From positions 186,001 to 250,000 of the forward strand of contig NZ_QORI02000005.1 of NCBI RefSeq assembly GCF_003325755.1: a stretch of DNA of 64,000 nucleotides. Reading direction: 5' to 3'. Below the pieces are notes generated by a model. It ran no database searches. It was not told the origin of the DNA and saw nothing but the letters and a program-made list of their open reading frames with translations. This document shows, piece by piece, positions 49,378 to 60,209 of this stretch (position 1 is its first letter; each line of letters starts with the position of its first letter). This DNA is from Pseudomonas sp. SST3 (GTDB taxonomy: Bacteria; Pseudomonadota; Gammaproteobacteria; Pseudomonadales; Pseudomonadaceae). The position numbers and the translations under genes were made by a program.

Positions 49378-50336
49378 GGTTTGCGCGCGATCAGCACGGC
49401 GCGCATTGGTGCCGGCAGGCCTTCAATGGTTTTCCCGCGGTCTTTTGGATCGAGGAAATCCGGTAACGACTGGTAGCGCATCCAGTCGGTGCTGCGCTGT
49501 TCCTCTATGCTGGTGACGCTGACGTCGACACAACGCACGTCGGTGAACCCCGCCCGGCGCAGCCAGCATTCCAGCGCAGCCACCGATGGCAGGAACCAGA
49601 CGTTGCGCATCTGTGCGTAACGATCCTCGGGAACCAGCGCGGTGTGTTCGTTGCCTTCGACCACCAGGGTTTCCAGCACCAGCTCGCCGTTCTTGAGCAG
49701 GCAGTCTTTCAGGTCGAGTAGGTGATCGATAGGCGAACGTCGGTGATAAAGCACACCCATGGAGAACACCGTGTCGAAGCCTTCGAGCTTCGCCGGTAGT
49801 TCTTCCAGGGCCATCGGCAGGTGCCAGACCGGGTGCTCGGAAAGGTAGCGTTTCATGGCGTGGAACTGGCAGAAGAACAGCCAGTTCGGATCGATGCCGA
49901 TGACTGAATCGGCCCCTGCGCCGAGCATTCGCCACATGTAATAGCCGTTGCCACAGCCGACGTCGAGGATGCGTTTGCCGGCAAGATCGAGGTGCGGCGC
50001 GACGCGCGTCCACTTCCAATCCGAGCGCCACTCCGTATCCACGTGCACACCGAACACATCGAAGGGACCCTTGCGCCAAGGCGACAGGCCGAACAGCGCA
50101 TCACGGGTCGCCGCACGGGTGGCCTCGTCGCAATCGGCATCCAGCCGGAAAGTATCGCGAACCTCGATGGCGTCAGGCTGAATGTCTGGCAGCGCATCGA
50201 CCGCCCGGCGCCAGCGCGGTAGATCGCCGTGGCCGGCGGCGAGCTTGGCGTCGAGTTGCTGTTGCAGGCCGTTGGCCCAGGTAGCCAGCGGTGTCCCGGC
50301 AACGCGCCAGGCAAGGGGAGTCAGGTCGAGATTCAT
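49374..50336 (-). CDS. cmoB: tRNA U34 carboxymethyltransferase CmoB
   Basis: A 320-residue SAM-fold enzyme that uses carboxy-SAM to make cmo5U34 at the wobble position. The SAM site is [33 protein letters not shown] is conserved in the family. The ATG at 50336 overlaps the cmoA stop (ATGA), which fixes the start. It acts with CmoA. Confidence 0.95.
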   Translation of the reverse strand: MNLDLTPLAWRVAGTPLATWANGLQQQLDAKLAAGHGDLPRWRRAVDALPDIQPDAIEVRDTFRLDADCDEATRAATRDALFGLSPWRKGPFDVFGVHVDTEWRSDWKWTRVAPHLDLAGKRILDVGCGNGYYMWRMLGAGADSVIGIDPNWLFFCQFHAMKRYLSEHPVWHLPMALEELPAKLEGFDTVFSMGVLYHRRSPIDHLLDLKDCLLKNGELVLETLVVEGNEHTALVPEDRYAQMRNVWFLPSVAALECWLRRAGFTDVRCVDVSVTSIEEQRSTDWMRYQSLPDFLDPKDRGKTIEGLPAPMRAVLIARKP

Positions 50337-51076
50337 GGCAGGGCGATCAGGGAAGCGAAATTCAGGCACTGGAACCAGGGCACGACCTTGGTAAAACCGG
50401 CATCCGCCAAGCGCTGGCGATGCGTTTCAAGACTGTCCGGCTTCATCACGTTCTCGATGGCACTGCGCTTCTGAGCGATTTCCAGCTCGCTGTAGCCGTT
50501 GGCCCGTTTGAAAGCGATGTGCAGCTCGGTCAGCAGCTCCTGTTCCTGCTCGCCTTCGAAGCGCAACTTTTCCGATAGGATCAACGCGCCGCCCGGTACC
50601 AGCGCCTGTCGAATCCTGCCCAGCAACGCCGGTCGTTGCTCGCGCGGAATGAACTGCAGGGTGAAATTAAGCGCCACCAGCGAGGTTGGCTGATACTGCA
50701 GTGAGAGGATGTCGGCGTCGATTACCTCGACCGGCACCAGCTCCTGAAACATCGAGTCTTGAGCGTGCAAGTATTCACGGCAACGCTCGATCATGGCTGC
50801 CGAGTTATCCACGGCGATTACCTGGCAATTGTCCGCCTTCACATGCCGGCGTAGCGCTTGGGTCACAGCGCCGAGCGAGCAGCCGAGGTCGTACAGGCGG
50901 GTATTCGGCTGAGCGAACTGCGCGGCCAGCACGCCGATGTTCTCGACGATGGTCGGGTAGCCCGGCACCGAGCGTTTGATCATGTCGGGAAACACCCGCG
51001 CCACGTCTTCGTTGAAGGCGAAATCCTGGGGCTTGGCGAGGGGCTTGGCGAACAGGCGGTCTGGGTCGTGGATCAC
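50333..51076 (-). CDS. cmoA: Carboxy-SAM synthase CmoA
   Basis: A 247-residue enzyme that makes carboxy-S-adenosylmethionine from SAM and prephenate. The motifs are [35 protein letters not shown] and [15 protein letters not shown] at 51076 gives exactly the family length; no good ribosome site is visible. A longer frame to 51187 has unrelated sequence, so the start is a judgement. It is coupled to cmoB. Confidence 0.92.
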   Translation of the reverse strand: MIHDPDRLFAKPLAKPQDFAFNEDVARVFPDMIKRSVPGYPTIVENIGVLAAQFAQPNTRLYDLGCSLGAVTQALRRHVKADNCQVIAVDNSAAMIERCREYLHAQDSMFQELVPVEVIDADILSLQYQPTSLVALNFTLQFIPREQRPALLGRIRQALVPGGALILSEKLRFEGEQEQELLTELHIAFKRANGYSELEIAQKRSAIENVMKPDSLETHRQRLADAGFTKVVPWFQCLNFASLIALP

Positions 51077-51183
51077 GGCGGCGTTTGGGCAGGCTGAAAA
51101 AACAGGGGCGGTAGTGTACCGGAAAGCCGGGCCGGACGCCGTGGCCGAATGGACGGCCGGCGCGTGGAGCGCTGGCCCTTGGG

Positions 51184-51579
51184 TCACTGCACTTCGATGC
51201 GGCAGTCGAACAGGTCAGCTGGCTCCGTGTCGCTTTCCCAAGGCCGCTGATAGGCAAGGTAGAGGCGGCCGCTGCCGCTCTCGGCGGCCTCGAAGCGCCA
51301 GGTCGAAATGCCATCGCCGCCGATCAGGTCGTTTTGTGGCGAGCTGAACACTTCCGGACCGAGGCTTTTGAGCTGCGCGGTCGAGACGTCGCGGAGCGTC
51401 CAGCGATAACCGCTAGCCGGATTGCTAGGCAGGCTGAGAATCAGGGTCTGGCCAGGCTGCATCGAAAGCGGGCAGGTCGCATCGTCACTCAGCGCGACAC
51501 TGCTGGGCGGGGTACCGGCGCACCCGGCGAGGACGAGTAAAGGAACAAGCAACAGCAGGCGGGGCAGGGCAGAAGGCAT
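51184..51579 (-). CDS. Chagasin-type (I42) protease inhibitor lipoprotein
   Basis: A 131-residue protein with a lipobox, LVLAGC, at Cys20, so it is probably lipidated in the envelope. The mature part has the chagasin/ICP motifs: NPASGYRW (53-60), [10 protein letters not shown] (88-96) and RPWE (112-115). The family inhibits papain-like cysteine peptidases. It lies between cmoA and the Lon-type gene, the place of icp in P. aeruginosa. The target peptidase is unknown. Confidence 0.88.
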   Translation of the reverse strand: MPSALPRLLLLVPLLVLAGCAGTPPSSVALSDDATCPLSMQPGQTLILSLPSNPASGYRWTLRDVSTAQLKSLGPEVFSSPQNDLIGGDGISTWRFEAAESGSGRLYLAYQRPWESDTEPADLFDCRIEVQ

Positions 51580-51700
51580 GGGCGACCGACTCGGTAGGAA
51601 AATGGAAACGCTCGGGCGTCGAGTGAACCTTAAGACCCTGACGCTCGGTCGTAAAGCGTCATGGCGATTGCGAGGGCGGTTCTGTCGTCAGGGAGCTCGC

Positions 51701-51731
51701 AACCCAACGAGCTACGAAAGCCCGTTGGGTT
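51701..51731. other. Hairpin after the Lon-type protease gene
   Basis: AACCCAACG (51701-51709) pairs with CGTTGGGTT (51723-51731), 13 bases beyond the stop of the minus-strand protease gene. No clear T-run follows. Confidence 0.45.
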
Positions 51732-51743
51732 CGGTGGGGTGAA

Positions 51744-54124
51744 TCAGAACAGCACCTTGACGACATCCTGGAAGCGCTTGGCGAAATGCATGGTCAAACC
51801 TTCCTTCAGATAATCTGGCAGCTCCTCGAAGTCGCCCCGGTTCAATTCGGGAATGATTAACTCGTAGAGCTTCAAACGCCGCGCTGCGATTACCTTTTCG
51901 CGCAGGCCGCCGATGGGCAGCACCAGACCGGTAAGGGTCAGCTCACCCGTCATCGCGACGCCCTTTTTGGGGGCCTGGTTGCGTGCCAGCGAGAGCAGCG
52001 CGCTGGCCATGCTGATGCCTGCGCTGGGCCCGTCCTTCGGCGTTGCGCCTTCCGGGACATGCATGTGCACGAAGGCCTGGTCGAAGAAGGCAGGATCGCC
52101 CTTGAACTCTTTCAGATGCGAATTCACGTAGCTGAAGGCGATCTCTGCCGATTCCTTCATGACATCACCGAGCTTGCCGGTGAGCTTGAAGCCGCGGTTC
52201 AGCGTGTGGATGCGCGTCGCCTCGATCGGCAAGGTGGCGCCACCCATGCTGTTCCAGGCCAACCCGGTGACTACGCCGACGCCGGTGAGCAGTTGCTCCG
52301 GATGCCAGAACGGCATGCCCAGGTAGCTCTCGATGTCCTTCGGCCCGATCTTGATTTTGGTATCCGGTTCGTCCAGCAGCTTGACCACCGCCTTGCGCAC
52401 CAACTTGCCGAGTTGCTTGTCGAGCTGACGCACGCCGGCCTCCCGTGCGTAGCCCTCGATCAGGCTGCGTAGGGCGCTGTCGCTGATCGCCAGGCGGTTC
52501 TTCGGCACCCCGGCGCGTTGAAGCTGACGCGGCCAGAGGTGGCGCTTGGCAATCGCCAGCTTTTCCTCGGTGATATAGCCGGATAGGCGAATGATTTCCA
52601 TCCGGTCCAGCAGCGGGCCGGGAATCGAATAAAGGCTGTTGGCGGTGCAGACGAACAAGACCTTGGATAGATCCAGGCGCAGATCCAGATAGTGATCGAG
52701 AAAACCGACGTTCTGTTCTGGGTCGAGGGTTTCCAGCAACGCCGACGCCGGATCGCCCTGATGGCTGTTGCCCAGTTTGTCGACCTCGTCGAGCATGATT
52801 ACCGGGTTCATCACCTCGACTTCCTTCAGCGCCTGCACCAGCTTGCCCGGTAGGGCACCGATATAGGTGCGCCGATGGCCCTTGATCTCCGCCTCGTCGC
52901 GCATGCCGCCGACGCTGAAACGATAGAAGGGACGGCCCAGGGACTCGGCAATGGACTTGCCGATGCTGGTCTTGCCCACGCCCGGTGGGCCGACTAGCAG
53001 CACAATGGAGCCGGCGATCTCGCCGCGAAACGCCCCGACCGCTAGGAACTCGATGATGCGGCTTTTGATGTCGTCGAGCCCGGCATGGTGCTCGTTGAGG
53101 ATCTTCCTGGCCCGGCCGAGATCGAGCTTGTCCTCGCTGTACAGGCCCCAGGGCATTGAGGTGGCCCAGTCCAGATAGTTGCGGGTCACCGCGTATTCCG
53201 GCGAACCGGTTTCGAGCACCGACAGCTTGGTCAATTCATCGTCGATACGCTTCTGCGCGGCAGGAGGCACCACCTTGCCTTCCAGTCGTGAGCGGAACTC
53301 ATCGGCGTCGGCGCTTCGGTCGTCCTTGGTGATACCCAGCTCCTGCTGATGATCTTCAGCTGCTCCTTGAGGAAGAACTCGCGCTGGCGCTCGCCGATCT
53401 TGCGATTCACCTCGCCGGTCAGCTCCTTCTGCAGCTTGGCGACCTCGACTTCCTTGCGCAGCAACGGCAGCACCTTCTCCATGCGCTTGAGCACGGGCAC
53501 GGTGTCGAGCACTTCCTGCAGTTCCAGGCCAGGTGCGGTGGTCAGTGCCGCGGCAAAGTCGGTCAGCGGGGACGGTGCGTTCGGGCTGAAGCGATTGAGG
53601 TAGTTCTTCAGTTCCTCGCTATACAGCGGATTGAGCGGCAACAGTTCCTTGATCGCATTGATCAGCGCCATGCCGTAGGCCTTCACCTCGTCACGGGGAT
53701 CATCATCGCTTTGCGGGTATTCCACTTCGACCAGATAGGGCGGTTTGCGTCGCAACCAACCGCGGATACGCACCCGCGCCATGCCCTGGGCGACGAACTG
53801 CAGCTTGCCGCCTTCCCGCGAAGCGTGGTGCACACGGACCATGGTGCCATGTTCCGGCAAGGCATCCGGATCGAAGCTGGTGGCATCCTGGGCTGGCGTA
53901 TCCATGAAGAACAGGGCCAGGCGCTGATGAGGAGTTTTCGAGACCAGGTCCAGCGTTTCCGCCCACGGTTCCTCATTGACGATCACCGGCAGTACCTGCG
54001 CGGGAAAGAATGGCCGGTTGTGCACCGGAATCACGTAGAGCTTGTCCGGCAGATCCTGATCGGGCAAAACCAGCCCGGTGGAAGATACGCTCTGCTCGAA
54101 TTCCTGATTGCTATCGTCGTTCAT
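51744..54124 (-). pseudogene. Lon-type ATP-dependent protease (AsrA-like), broken by a 1-base deletion
   Basis: Two frames together encode about 793 residues. The N-terminal frame starts at 54124 and ends wrongly after EQLKIISRSW. The C-terminal frame (51744 to about 53310) continues with the AAA+ domain (GPPGVGKTSIGKS, GGMRDEAEIKGHRRTYIGAL) and the Ser/Lys protease domain (Ser in PKDGPSAGISMA). Adding one C beside 53348 (minus-strand ATCATCAG to ATCATCCAG) gives EQLKIIQQELGI. The position between the inhibitor gene and pruR matches the second, AsrA-like Lon of pseudomonads, linked to heat-shock and aminoglycoside response, not the main Lon; this rests on synteny. I infer a sequencing error. 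Confidence 0.9.
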
Positions 54125-54265
54125 GAGGCACCTGTCTCGAGTACATGCTCCTTAGATGGGTATCGACGAAATGATTTCAATCCATCTGTGTCTTTGCGCT
54201 TTTCGGCCTGGCTGGGAAAAGCCCAGCGCCTCCGGTACAGTGCGCCGATACCCAGGTGCCTCCAC

Positions 54266-55021
54266 ATGCTCAACGCACGTCTGCTTCGCCTCGATGACAA
54301 AGCTCATGAACACGCGCACGACTATCACCAGTTGGTGCTGTCGCTGTCGGGCAGCGCCGAATTCGAAGTGGATGGCTCGGGTGGCGAGGTCTGCCGCATG
54401 CGTGCTTGTCTGGTGCCGGGTTATGCCGAGCATGAGTTCGCCGGCAGGGGCGATAACCGCATGCTGATCATTGATCTCGACGAGCAGGATCTCAGCGTCG
54501 ATGATCCGCGGCTGCTGGCGCAGCTGTTCGAAACCCCGCGTTATCCGGCGCTGGATGCCGACTTCCATAACCTGCTCAATTACGCTGGCGCCGAACTGGC
54601 GCGTTACGGCAGCGATCCGTTGCTGGCGCGGGCATTAGGCGGTGTCCTGTTGCGCGCGCTGCACCTGCGAGTGTTCGGCGAATCGACGCGGCAGCCGACC
54701 GGCGCGTTGGACATCGCCCGGCTCGATGCGCATATCGAAAGTAATCTGGCACGGCGCATTACCGTCGCCGAGCTGGCGCAAGTGGTCTGCCTGAGCCCCA
54801 GCCATTTCCATGCACAGTTCAAGGACAGCGTCGGTCTGACTCCACATCAGTACCTGTTGAAAAGCCGCCTAGACCGCGCCGCACGGTTGCTTCGCGAAAG
54901 CCCGTTGCCGCTGGTGCGGATTGCCGAGGAGTGCGGCTTCTCCAGCCAGAGCGCACTGACGACCGCGACTCGGCGCTACCTCGGGCTGACGCCAAAGCGG
55001 CTGCGTAGCAGCGACGAGTGA
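54266..55021 (+). CDS. pruR: AraC-family proline-utilisation regulator PruR
   Basis: A 251-residue AraC/XylS activator. A cupin-like sensor domain at the N-terminus (HEHAHDYHQLVLSLSGSAEF) is followed by the double helix-turn-helix (about 155-250; RITVAELAQVVCLSPSHFHA, RIAEECGFSSQSALTTATRR). The location before putA matches PruR, the proline-responsive activator of putA and putP. The start is chosen at ATG 54266, giving a typical N-terminus; no strong ribosome site precedes it. It is divergent from the Lon-type gene. Confidence 0.88.
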   Translation: MLNARLLRLDDKAHEHAHDYHQLVLSLSGSAEFEVDGSGGEVCRMRACLVPGYAEHEFAGRGDNRMLIIDLDEQDLSVDDPRLLAQLFETPRYPALDADFHNLLNYAGAELARYGSDPLLARALGGVLLRALHLRVFGESTRQPTGALDIARLDAHIESNLARRITVAELAQVVCLSPSHFHAQFKDSVGLTPHQYLLKSRLDRAARLLRESPLPLVRIAEECGFSSQSALTTATRRYLGLTPKRLRSSDE

Positions 55022-55123
55022 CCCCGCGGGGTTGCATCGATAAGGCATGTTTGTTGCCGTCAGTGCCCTGACGTCGCATTACCTTTAGGCTTTACGACAG
55101 CATCGTTACAAGCCATCCAACCC

Positions 55124-55156
55124 CATAGTTTCTTGTAAAACTTCCGTAGTTTTGCG
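55124..55156 (+). promoter_or_regulatory. Candidate PruR half-sites upstream of putA
   Basis: CATAGTTTCTTG (55124-55135) and CGTAGTTTTGCG (55145-55156) are direct repeats, 8 of 12 bases equal, with a 21-bp period. Direct half-sites two helical turns apart are typical of AraC/XylS operators. They lie 126 bases before putA, in the 260-base pruR-putA gap. Confidence 0.45.
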
Positions 55157-55281
55157 CAACAACGCAGCACGGCCCCGCCGTAGATTCGCCTACCCGTTCG
55201 GCGAACCGCTGTGCAAACTTCCGCACATGCCCTTCGTCGAGCCAGTTCCAGACAACAACACTCCACGAGAGGAGCGGCGCG

Positions 55282-58200
55282 ATGTTCAAAGCCGGTCAAG
55301 TCTTGCAGGGCGATTTCGCCAATCTGAAAGCCGCCGAATTCTTTCCCGCGATCAGCGCCAACTACAGCGTTGACGAGGCGGCCTACCTGAATGAGCTGTT
55401 GCAGCTGGCCGACCCCGGCGAGGCGGGCATCGAAGCCATTCGCCATGAAGCCCGCAGTCTGATCGAAGCGGTGCGCGGCCGGGATAACGCGGTCGATACC
55501 CTCGATGCGCTGCTGCGTCAGTACAGCCTGGATACCCACGAAGGGCTGATGCTGATGTGTCTGGCCGAAGCGCTGCTGCGCGTGCCGGATTCCGCTACCG
55601 CCGACGCTCTGATTCGCGACAAGCTCAACGCCGCCGAGTGGGAACGTCACCTCGGCCAGAGCGATAACGTGCTGGTCAACTTCGCCGCCTGGGGCTTGGT
55701 GATGACCGGCAAGGTGGTCGATCCGGAAAACGCCGATGGTCGCCCGAAGAACGTCCTAGGTCGCTTGATCAAACGCTCCGGTGAGCCGGTGATTCGCGCT
55801 GCGATGAACCAGGCAATGAAGCTGATGGGCAAGCAGTTCGTGCTGGGTCGCAGCATCTCAGAGGCGTTGAAGAACGGTCGCCCGGAGCGTGAAAAAGGCT
55901 ACACCTATTCTTTCGACATGCTCGGTGAGGCGGCACTCACCACCGAGGATGCGCACAAGTACATGGTTGACTACCGTCAGGCCGTAGAAACCGTTGGCGC
56001 TGAGCCGCAGGTCGGTTCAGGGCCGCGTCCGTCGGTATCGATCAAGCTGTCGGCGCTGCATCCGCGTTACGAAGTGGCTCAGCGCGAGCGCGTGCTAACC
56101 GAGTTGTTCGAAAGCGTACGAGAGCTGGCGATCCTGGCGCGCAAGCTCGATGTTGGTATCACCATTGACGCCGAAGAGGCCGATCGCCTCGAGCTGTCGC
56201 TGGAACTCTACGAAAAGCTGATGCGTGACCCTGCGATCGCTGGCTGGGGCGAGTTCGGTCTGGTAATCCAGGCCTATTCCAAGCGCTGCCTGCCGGTACT
56301 GGTCTGGCTGACGCTGCTGGGCAAGGAACTGGGCGCAAGGATTCCGCTGCGTCTGGTCAAGGGTGCCTACTGGGACAGCGAGATCAAGCAGTGTCAGGTG
56401 CAGGGCCTCCACGGCTATCCGGTCTACACCCGCAAGGAAGGCACCGACACCTCCTACTTGGCCTGCGCCCGTTACCTGCTGTCCGAGCATACCCGCGGGG
56501 TGATCTATCCGCAGTTCGCCAGCCACAACGCGCATACCGTCAGCTGCATCCTGTCGATGGTTGGTGAACTGAAGACGCCGCGCGAATTTGAGTTCCAGCG
56601 CCTGCACGGCATGGGCGATGCGCTCTATGACACCGTGATCGAGAAGTACCGCAAGAACGTGCGCATTTATGCACCGGTCGGAGCGCACAAGGACCTGCTG
56701 CCGTACCTGGTGCGACGCCTGCTGGAGAACGGTGCCAACTCGTCGTTCGTCCATCAGCTGGTCGACCCACGCGTGCCGGTAGAAACCCTGATTGATCACC
56801 CGGTCTCCCAGCTGCGTCAGTTCAAGACCCTCGGCAACCATCGCATCCCGCTTCCGCCGGCGCTGTACGGCAATCGGACCAACTCGCAAGGCATCAACAT
56901 GAACATCCAGACTCAGTGGAACGACCTGTCCAGCGCCTACCAGACCTTTCTCGACCGCCAGTGGCAGGCCGCTCCGGTGATCGGCGGGCAGAAGCTCACC
57001 GGCACGCCGAACAAGGTGTATTGCCCCTACAACCTCAGCCAGGAAGTGGGCACTGCCCAGTTCGCCACGGCCGAGCAGGCCAAGCAGGCTATCGACAGCC
57101 TGGCCGCGTTCTGGCCGCGCTGGAACGCCACGCCGATCGAGCAGCGCGCGCAAATCCTCGAGCGCCTCGGTGATCTACTGGAAGCCAACCATGCCGAGCT
57201 GATGGCGATGTGCACGCTGGAAGCTGGCAAGACCCTGCAGGACGGCATCGACGAAGTCCGTGAAGCCGTCGATTTCTGCCGTTACTACGCTTTGCAGGCG
57301 CGTCTGAAACTCGGCCGCGAGGAGCTCAAGGGCCCGACTGGCGAACGCAACGAGCTGTTCCATGAAGGTCGCGGTGTGTTCGTTTGCATCAGCCCCTGGA
57401 ACTTCCCGCTGGCGATCTACCTCGGCCAGATCACCGCGGCGCTGGTCGCCGGTAACACCGTACTGGCCAAGCCGGCTGAGCAAACCAGCCTGATCGCGGC
57501 CCGTGCGCTGGAATTGATGTTCGAAGCCGGTCTGCCAAAGGAGGCGATTGCCTTCTTGCCGGGCGACGGTGCCACCCTGGGTGGCGTGTTTTGCCGCGAC
57601 CCGCGTGTGGTGGGCGTGTGCTTCACCGGCTCCACCGACACCGCACGCATCATCAACCGCCAACTGGCCGAGAAGGAGGGCGCCATCGCCACCCTGATCG
57701 CCGAAACCGGCGGCCAGAACGCCATGATCGTCGATTCCACCGCACTGCCTGAGCAGGTCGTGAAGGATGCCGTCGGCTCCGCCTTTACCAGCGCGGCCAG
57801 CGCTGCTCGGCATTGCGCGTGCTCTACGTGCAGCGTGACATCGCTGACCGGGTGATTGAGCTGATCAAGGGCGCCATGGCGCAGTTGAAAGTCGGTCCGA
57901 CCCACCTGCGTGAAAATGACCTGGGGCCGGTTATCGACGCTGAAGCCCGTGATGGTTTGCTTGCCCATATCGAGCAGCTGAAGGCCGAAGGCAAGCTGAT
58001 TGCCGAAGCCAATCTGCCGGGCAGCCTCAACGGCCATTTCGTTGCGCCGGTAGCCTTCGAAATCGGTGGTATCCAGGAGCTGAAAAAAGAACAGTTTGGT
58101 CCGGTGCTGCACGTGGTGCGTTTCGACGCCGCGGATCTGGAGAAGGTCGTGGGGGATATCAACGCGACCGGCTACGGCCTGACCCTCGGCGTGCACAGCC

Positions 58201-58442
58201 GCAACGAGGAGACTGCGGCGCGCATCGAGGCGCTTGCGCGGGTCGGCAACCTCTACGTCAACCGCAACCAGGTCGGCGCGGTGGTCGGCGTGCAACCGTT
58301 CGGCGGCTGCGGCCTGTCCGGTACCGGCCCGAAAGCGGGTGGCCCCAGCTACCTGCTGCGCTTCGTCAATGAACGCACCACCTCTACCAACACCACGGCT
58401 GTGGGCGGCAACGCGTCCTTGCTGTCGCTGGTCGACGACTGA
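55282..58442 (+). pseudogene. putA: Bifunctional PutA (short form), broken by a 1-base deletion
   Basis: Two frames together encode about 1053 residues. The proline dehydrogenase domain (about 170-470) contains RLVKGAYWDSEIKQ near residue 354. The P5C dehydrogenase domain (about 530-1000) has ETGGQNAMI near 811. The first frame derails at AFTSAASAARHC near residue 838. Adding one G to GCGG at 57793-57796 gives AFTSAGQRCSALRVLYVQRD, restoring the catalytic Cys motif GQRCSA and joining the frame that ends at 58442. The protein oxidises proline to glutamate. It lacks the N-terminal ribbon-helix-helix of trifunctional PutA, so control is expected from PruR. I infer a sequencing error. Confidence 0.92.
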
Positions 58443-58513
58443 TCGTCGTCTGACCCGATGCAGCCGGCGGCTCTGTTCTGAGACGCGCGCGAAGTAGAAC
58501 AACCAGAACAGTT

Positions 58514-58581
58514 GGCGGATCGCTCTTCCGCCTCTGATGGGCTCAGGTGAGCCCGTCCCGGTGATGGCACGAACCGCCATC
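58514..58581 (+). other. Three tandem hairpins in the putA-putP1 gap
   Basis: Three perfect short stems follow one another: GGCGGA/TCCGCC (58514-58532), GGGCTC/GAGCCC with loop AGGT (58539-58554), and GATGGC/GCCATC (58563-58581). They precede putP by about 65 bases and have no T-run. A structured leader, attenuator or RNA-stability element is possible. Confidence 0.5.
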
Positions 58582-58646
58582 GCCCTCTGCCAGGTGGGAT
58601 CGGGAATACCCTCGCGCCCATCAACAACAACTAACGAGGGAACAAG

Positions 58647-60131
58647 ATGAGCATCAGTACACCCACTCTGATCACGTTCGTGATCTATATCGGCGCCATG
58701 CTGTTGATTGGCTTTGTCGCCTATCGCGCCACCAAGAATTTCGACGACTACATCCTCGGCGGACGCAGCCTGGGCAGTTTCGTCACGGCCCTGTCGGCAG
58801 GCGCTTCGGATATGAGCGGCTGGTTGCTGATGGGCCTGCCAGGGGCGATCTTCGTCGCGGGTCTTTCGGAAAGCTGGATCGCGATCGGCCTGATCGCCGG
58901 TGCCTGGCTGAACTGGCTCTTCGTCGCCGGGCGGCTGCGGGTACACACCGAGCGCAACAAGAACGCGCTGACCCTGCCGGATTACTTCTCGCACCGTTTC
59001 GAAGATGAAAGCCGCACCCTGCGGATCTTCTCAGCGCTCGTCGTGCTGGTGTTCTTCACTATCTACTGCGCCTCGGGCGTCGTCGCTGGCGCGCGGCTGT
59101 TTGAAAGCAGCTTCGGCGTGCCGTACGACGTGGCCCTGTGGATCGGCGCCGCGGCAACGATTCTCTATGTATTCATCGGCGGCTTCCTCGCGGTGAGCTG
59201 GACCGACACCGTGCAGGCCACGCTGATGATCTTCGCGCTGCTGATCACGCCGGTTTTTGTGATCCTGGCGCTCGGCGATATGGGCGCTGCGATGGATACC
59301 ATTGCCACGCAGAATCCGGCCGCGTTCGACATGTTCAACGGCCTGTCCTTCGTCGCGATCGTTTCGCTGCTGGCCTGGGGGCTGGGCTATTTCGGCCAAC
59401 CGCACATCCTGGTGCGCTTCATGGCTGCTGACTCGGTGAAGACCATCCCTAACGCCCGCCGCATCGGCATGGCCTGGATGATTCTGACTCTGGCCGGTGC
59501 GGTCGCAGTGGGCTTCTTCGGTATCGCCTACTTCGCCGGGCATCCGGAGCAGGCCGGCCCGGTCTCCGAGAACGGTGAGCGCGTGTTCATGGAACTGGTG
59601 AAAATCCTGTTCAACCCCTGGGTGGCCGGCATCATCCTCTCCGGCGTCCTCGCTGCCGTGATGAGTACGCTCAGCGCCCAGTTGCTGGTGAGCTCCAGCG
59701 CCCTGACCCAGGACTTCTACAAGGCCATGCTGCGCAAGAACGCTTCGCAGACCGAATTGGTCTGGGTCGGCCGCGCCATGGTGCTGCTGATCGCCTTCAT
59801 CGCCCTAGGCATTGCGTCGAACCCGGACAGCAAGGTGCTGGGCCTGGTTTCCTACGCGTGGGCAGGCTTTGGCGCTGCATTTGGTCCGGTGGTGTTGATC
59901 TCGCTGCTGTGGAAGAACATGACGCGTAACGGCGCGCTGGCCGGCATGATCGTCGGCGCGGTCACCGTGGTGGTGTGGAAGGAATTCATCGGCCTTGGTC
60001 TGTACGAGATCATCCCGGGCTTCATCCTCGCCAGCCTCGCCATCGTGGTGTTCAGCAAGGTGGGGAATGGCGCTTCGGCGAGCATGATCAAGCGCTTCGA
60101 GGACGCTGAGCGCGAATACCAGGGGCATTGA
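58647..60131 (+). CDS. putP: Sodium/proline symporter PutP (copy 1)
   Basis: A 494-residue SSS-family transporter with about 13 hydrophobic segments. Motifs include GGRSLGSFVTALSAGASDMSGW (Na+ and proline site), GARLFESSFG and LVSSSALTQDFYKAMLRK. It imports proline for the PutA pathway. The ATG is preceded by GAGGGAAC. It lies 204 bases after putA and ends in a terminator. A near-identical second copy follows about 690 bases later. Confidence 0.95.
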   Translation: MSISTPTLITFVIYIGAMLLIGFVAYRATKNFDDYILGGRSLGSFVTALSAGASDMSGWLLMGLPGAIFVAGLSESWIAIGLIAGAWLNWLFVAGRLRVHTERNKNALTLPDYFSHRFEDESRTLRIFSALVVLVFFTIYCASGVVAGARLFESSFGVPYDVALWIGAAATILYVFIGGFLAVSWTDTVQATLMIFALLITPVFVILALGDMGAAMDTIATQNPAAFDMFNGLSFVAIVSLLAWGLGYFGQPHILVRFMAADSVKTIPNARRIGMAWMILTLAGAVAVGFFGIAYFAGHPEQAGPVSENGERVFMELVKILFNPWVAGIILSGVLAAVMSTLSAQLLVSSSALTQDFYKAMLRKNASQTELVWVGRAMVLLIAFIALGIASNPDSKVLGLVSYAWAGFGAAFGPVVLISLLWKNMTRNGALAGMIVGAVTVVVWKEFIGLGLYEIIPGFILASLAIVVFSKVGNGASASMIKRFEDAEREYQGH

Positions 60132-60146
60132 TTCTGCTGTAACGAC

Positions 60147-60184
60147 AAACCCCGCGGTCTATGTCCTGGCCGCGGGGTTTTTGC
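60147..60184 (+). terminator. Intrinsic terminator after putP copy 1
   Basis: AAACCCCGCGG (60147-60157) pairs with CCGCGGGGTTT (60170-60180), followed by TTTTT. It lies between convergent genes and can act on both strands. Confidence 0.9.
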
Positions 60185-60209
60185 GTTCTGGCTCCGTTAA
60201 AGACGAGGA

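Noticed and set aside
53711..55021. Long 436-codon frame as the pruR coding region
   Set aside because: Its first 185 codons are antisense to the Lon-type gene and unlike AraC proteins; the regulator starts near 54266.
57417..58994. 525-codon open frame on the minus strand across putA and putP
   Set aside because: It runs antisense through two recognised genes and has no ribosome site or domain.
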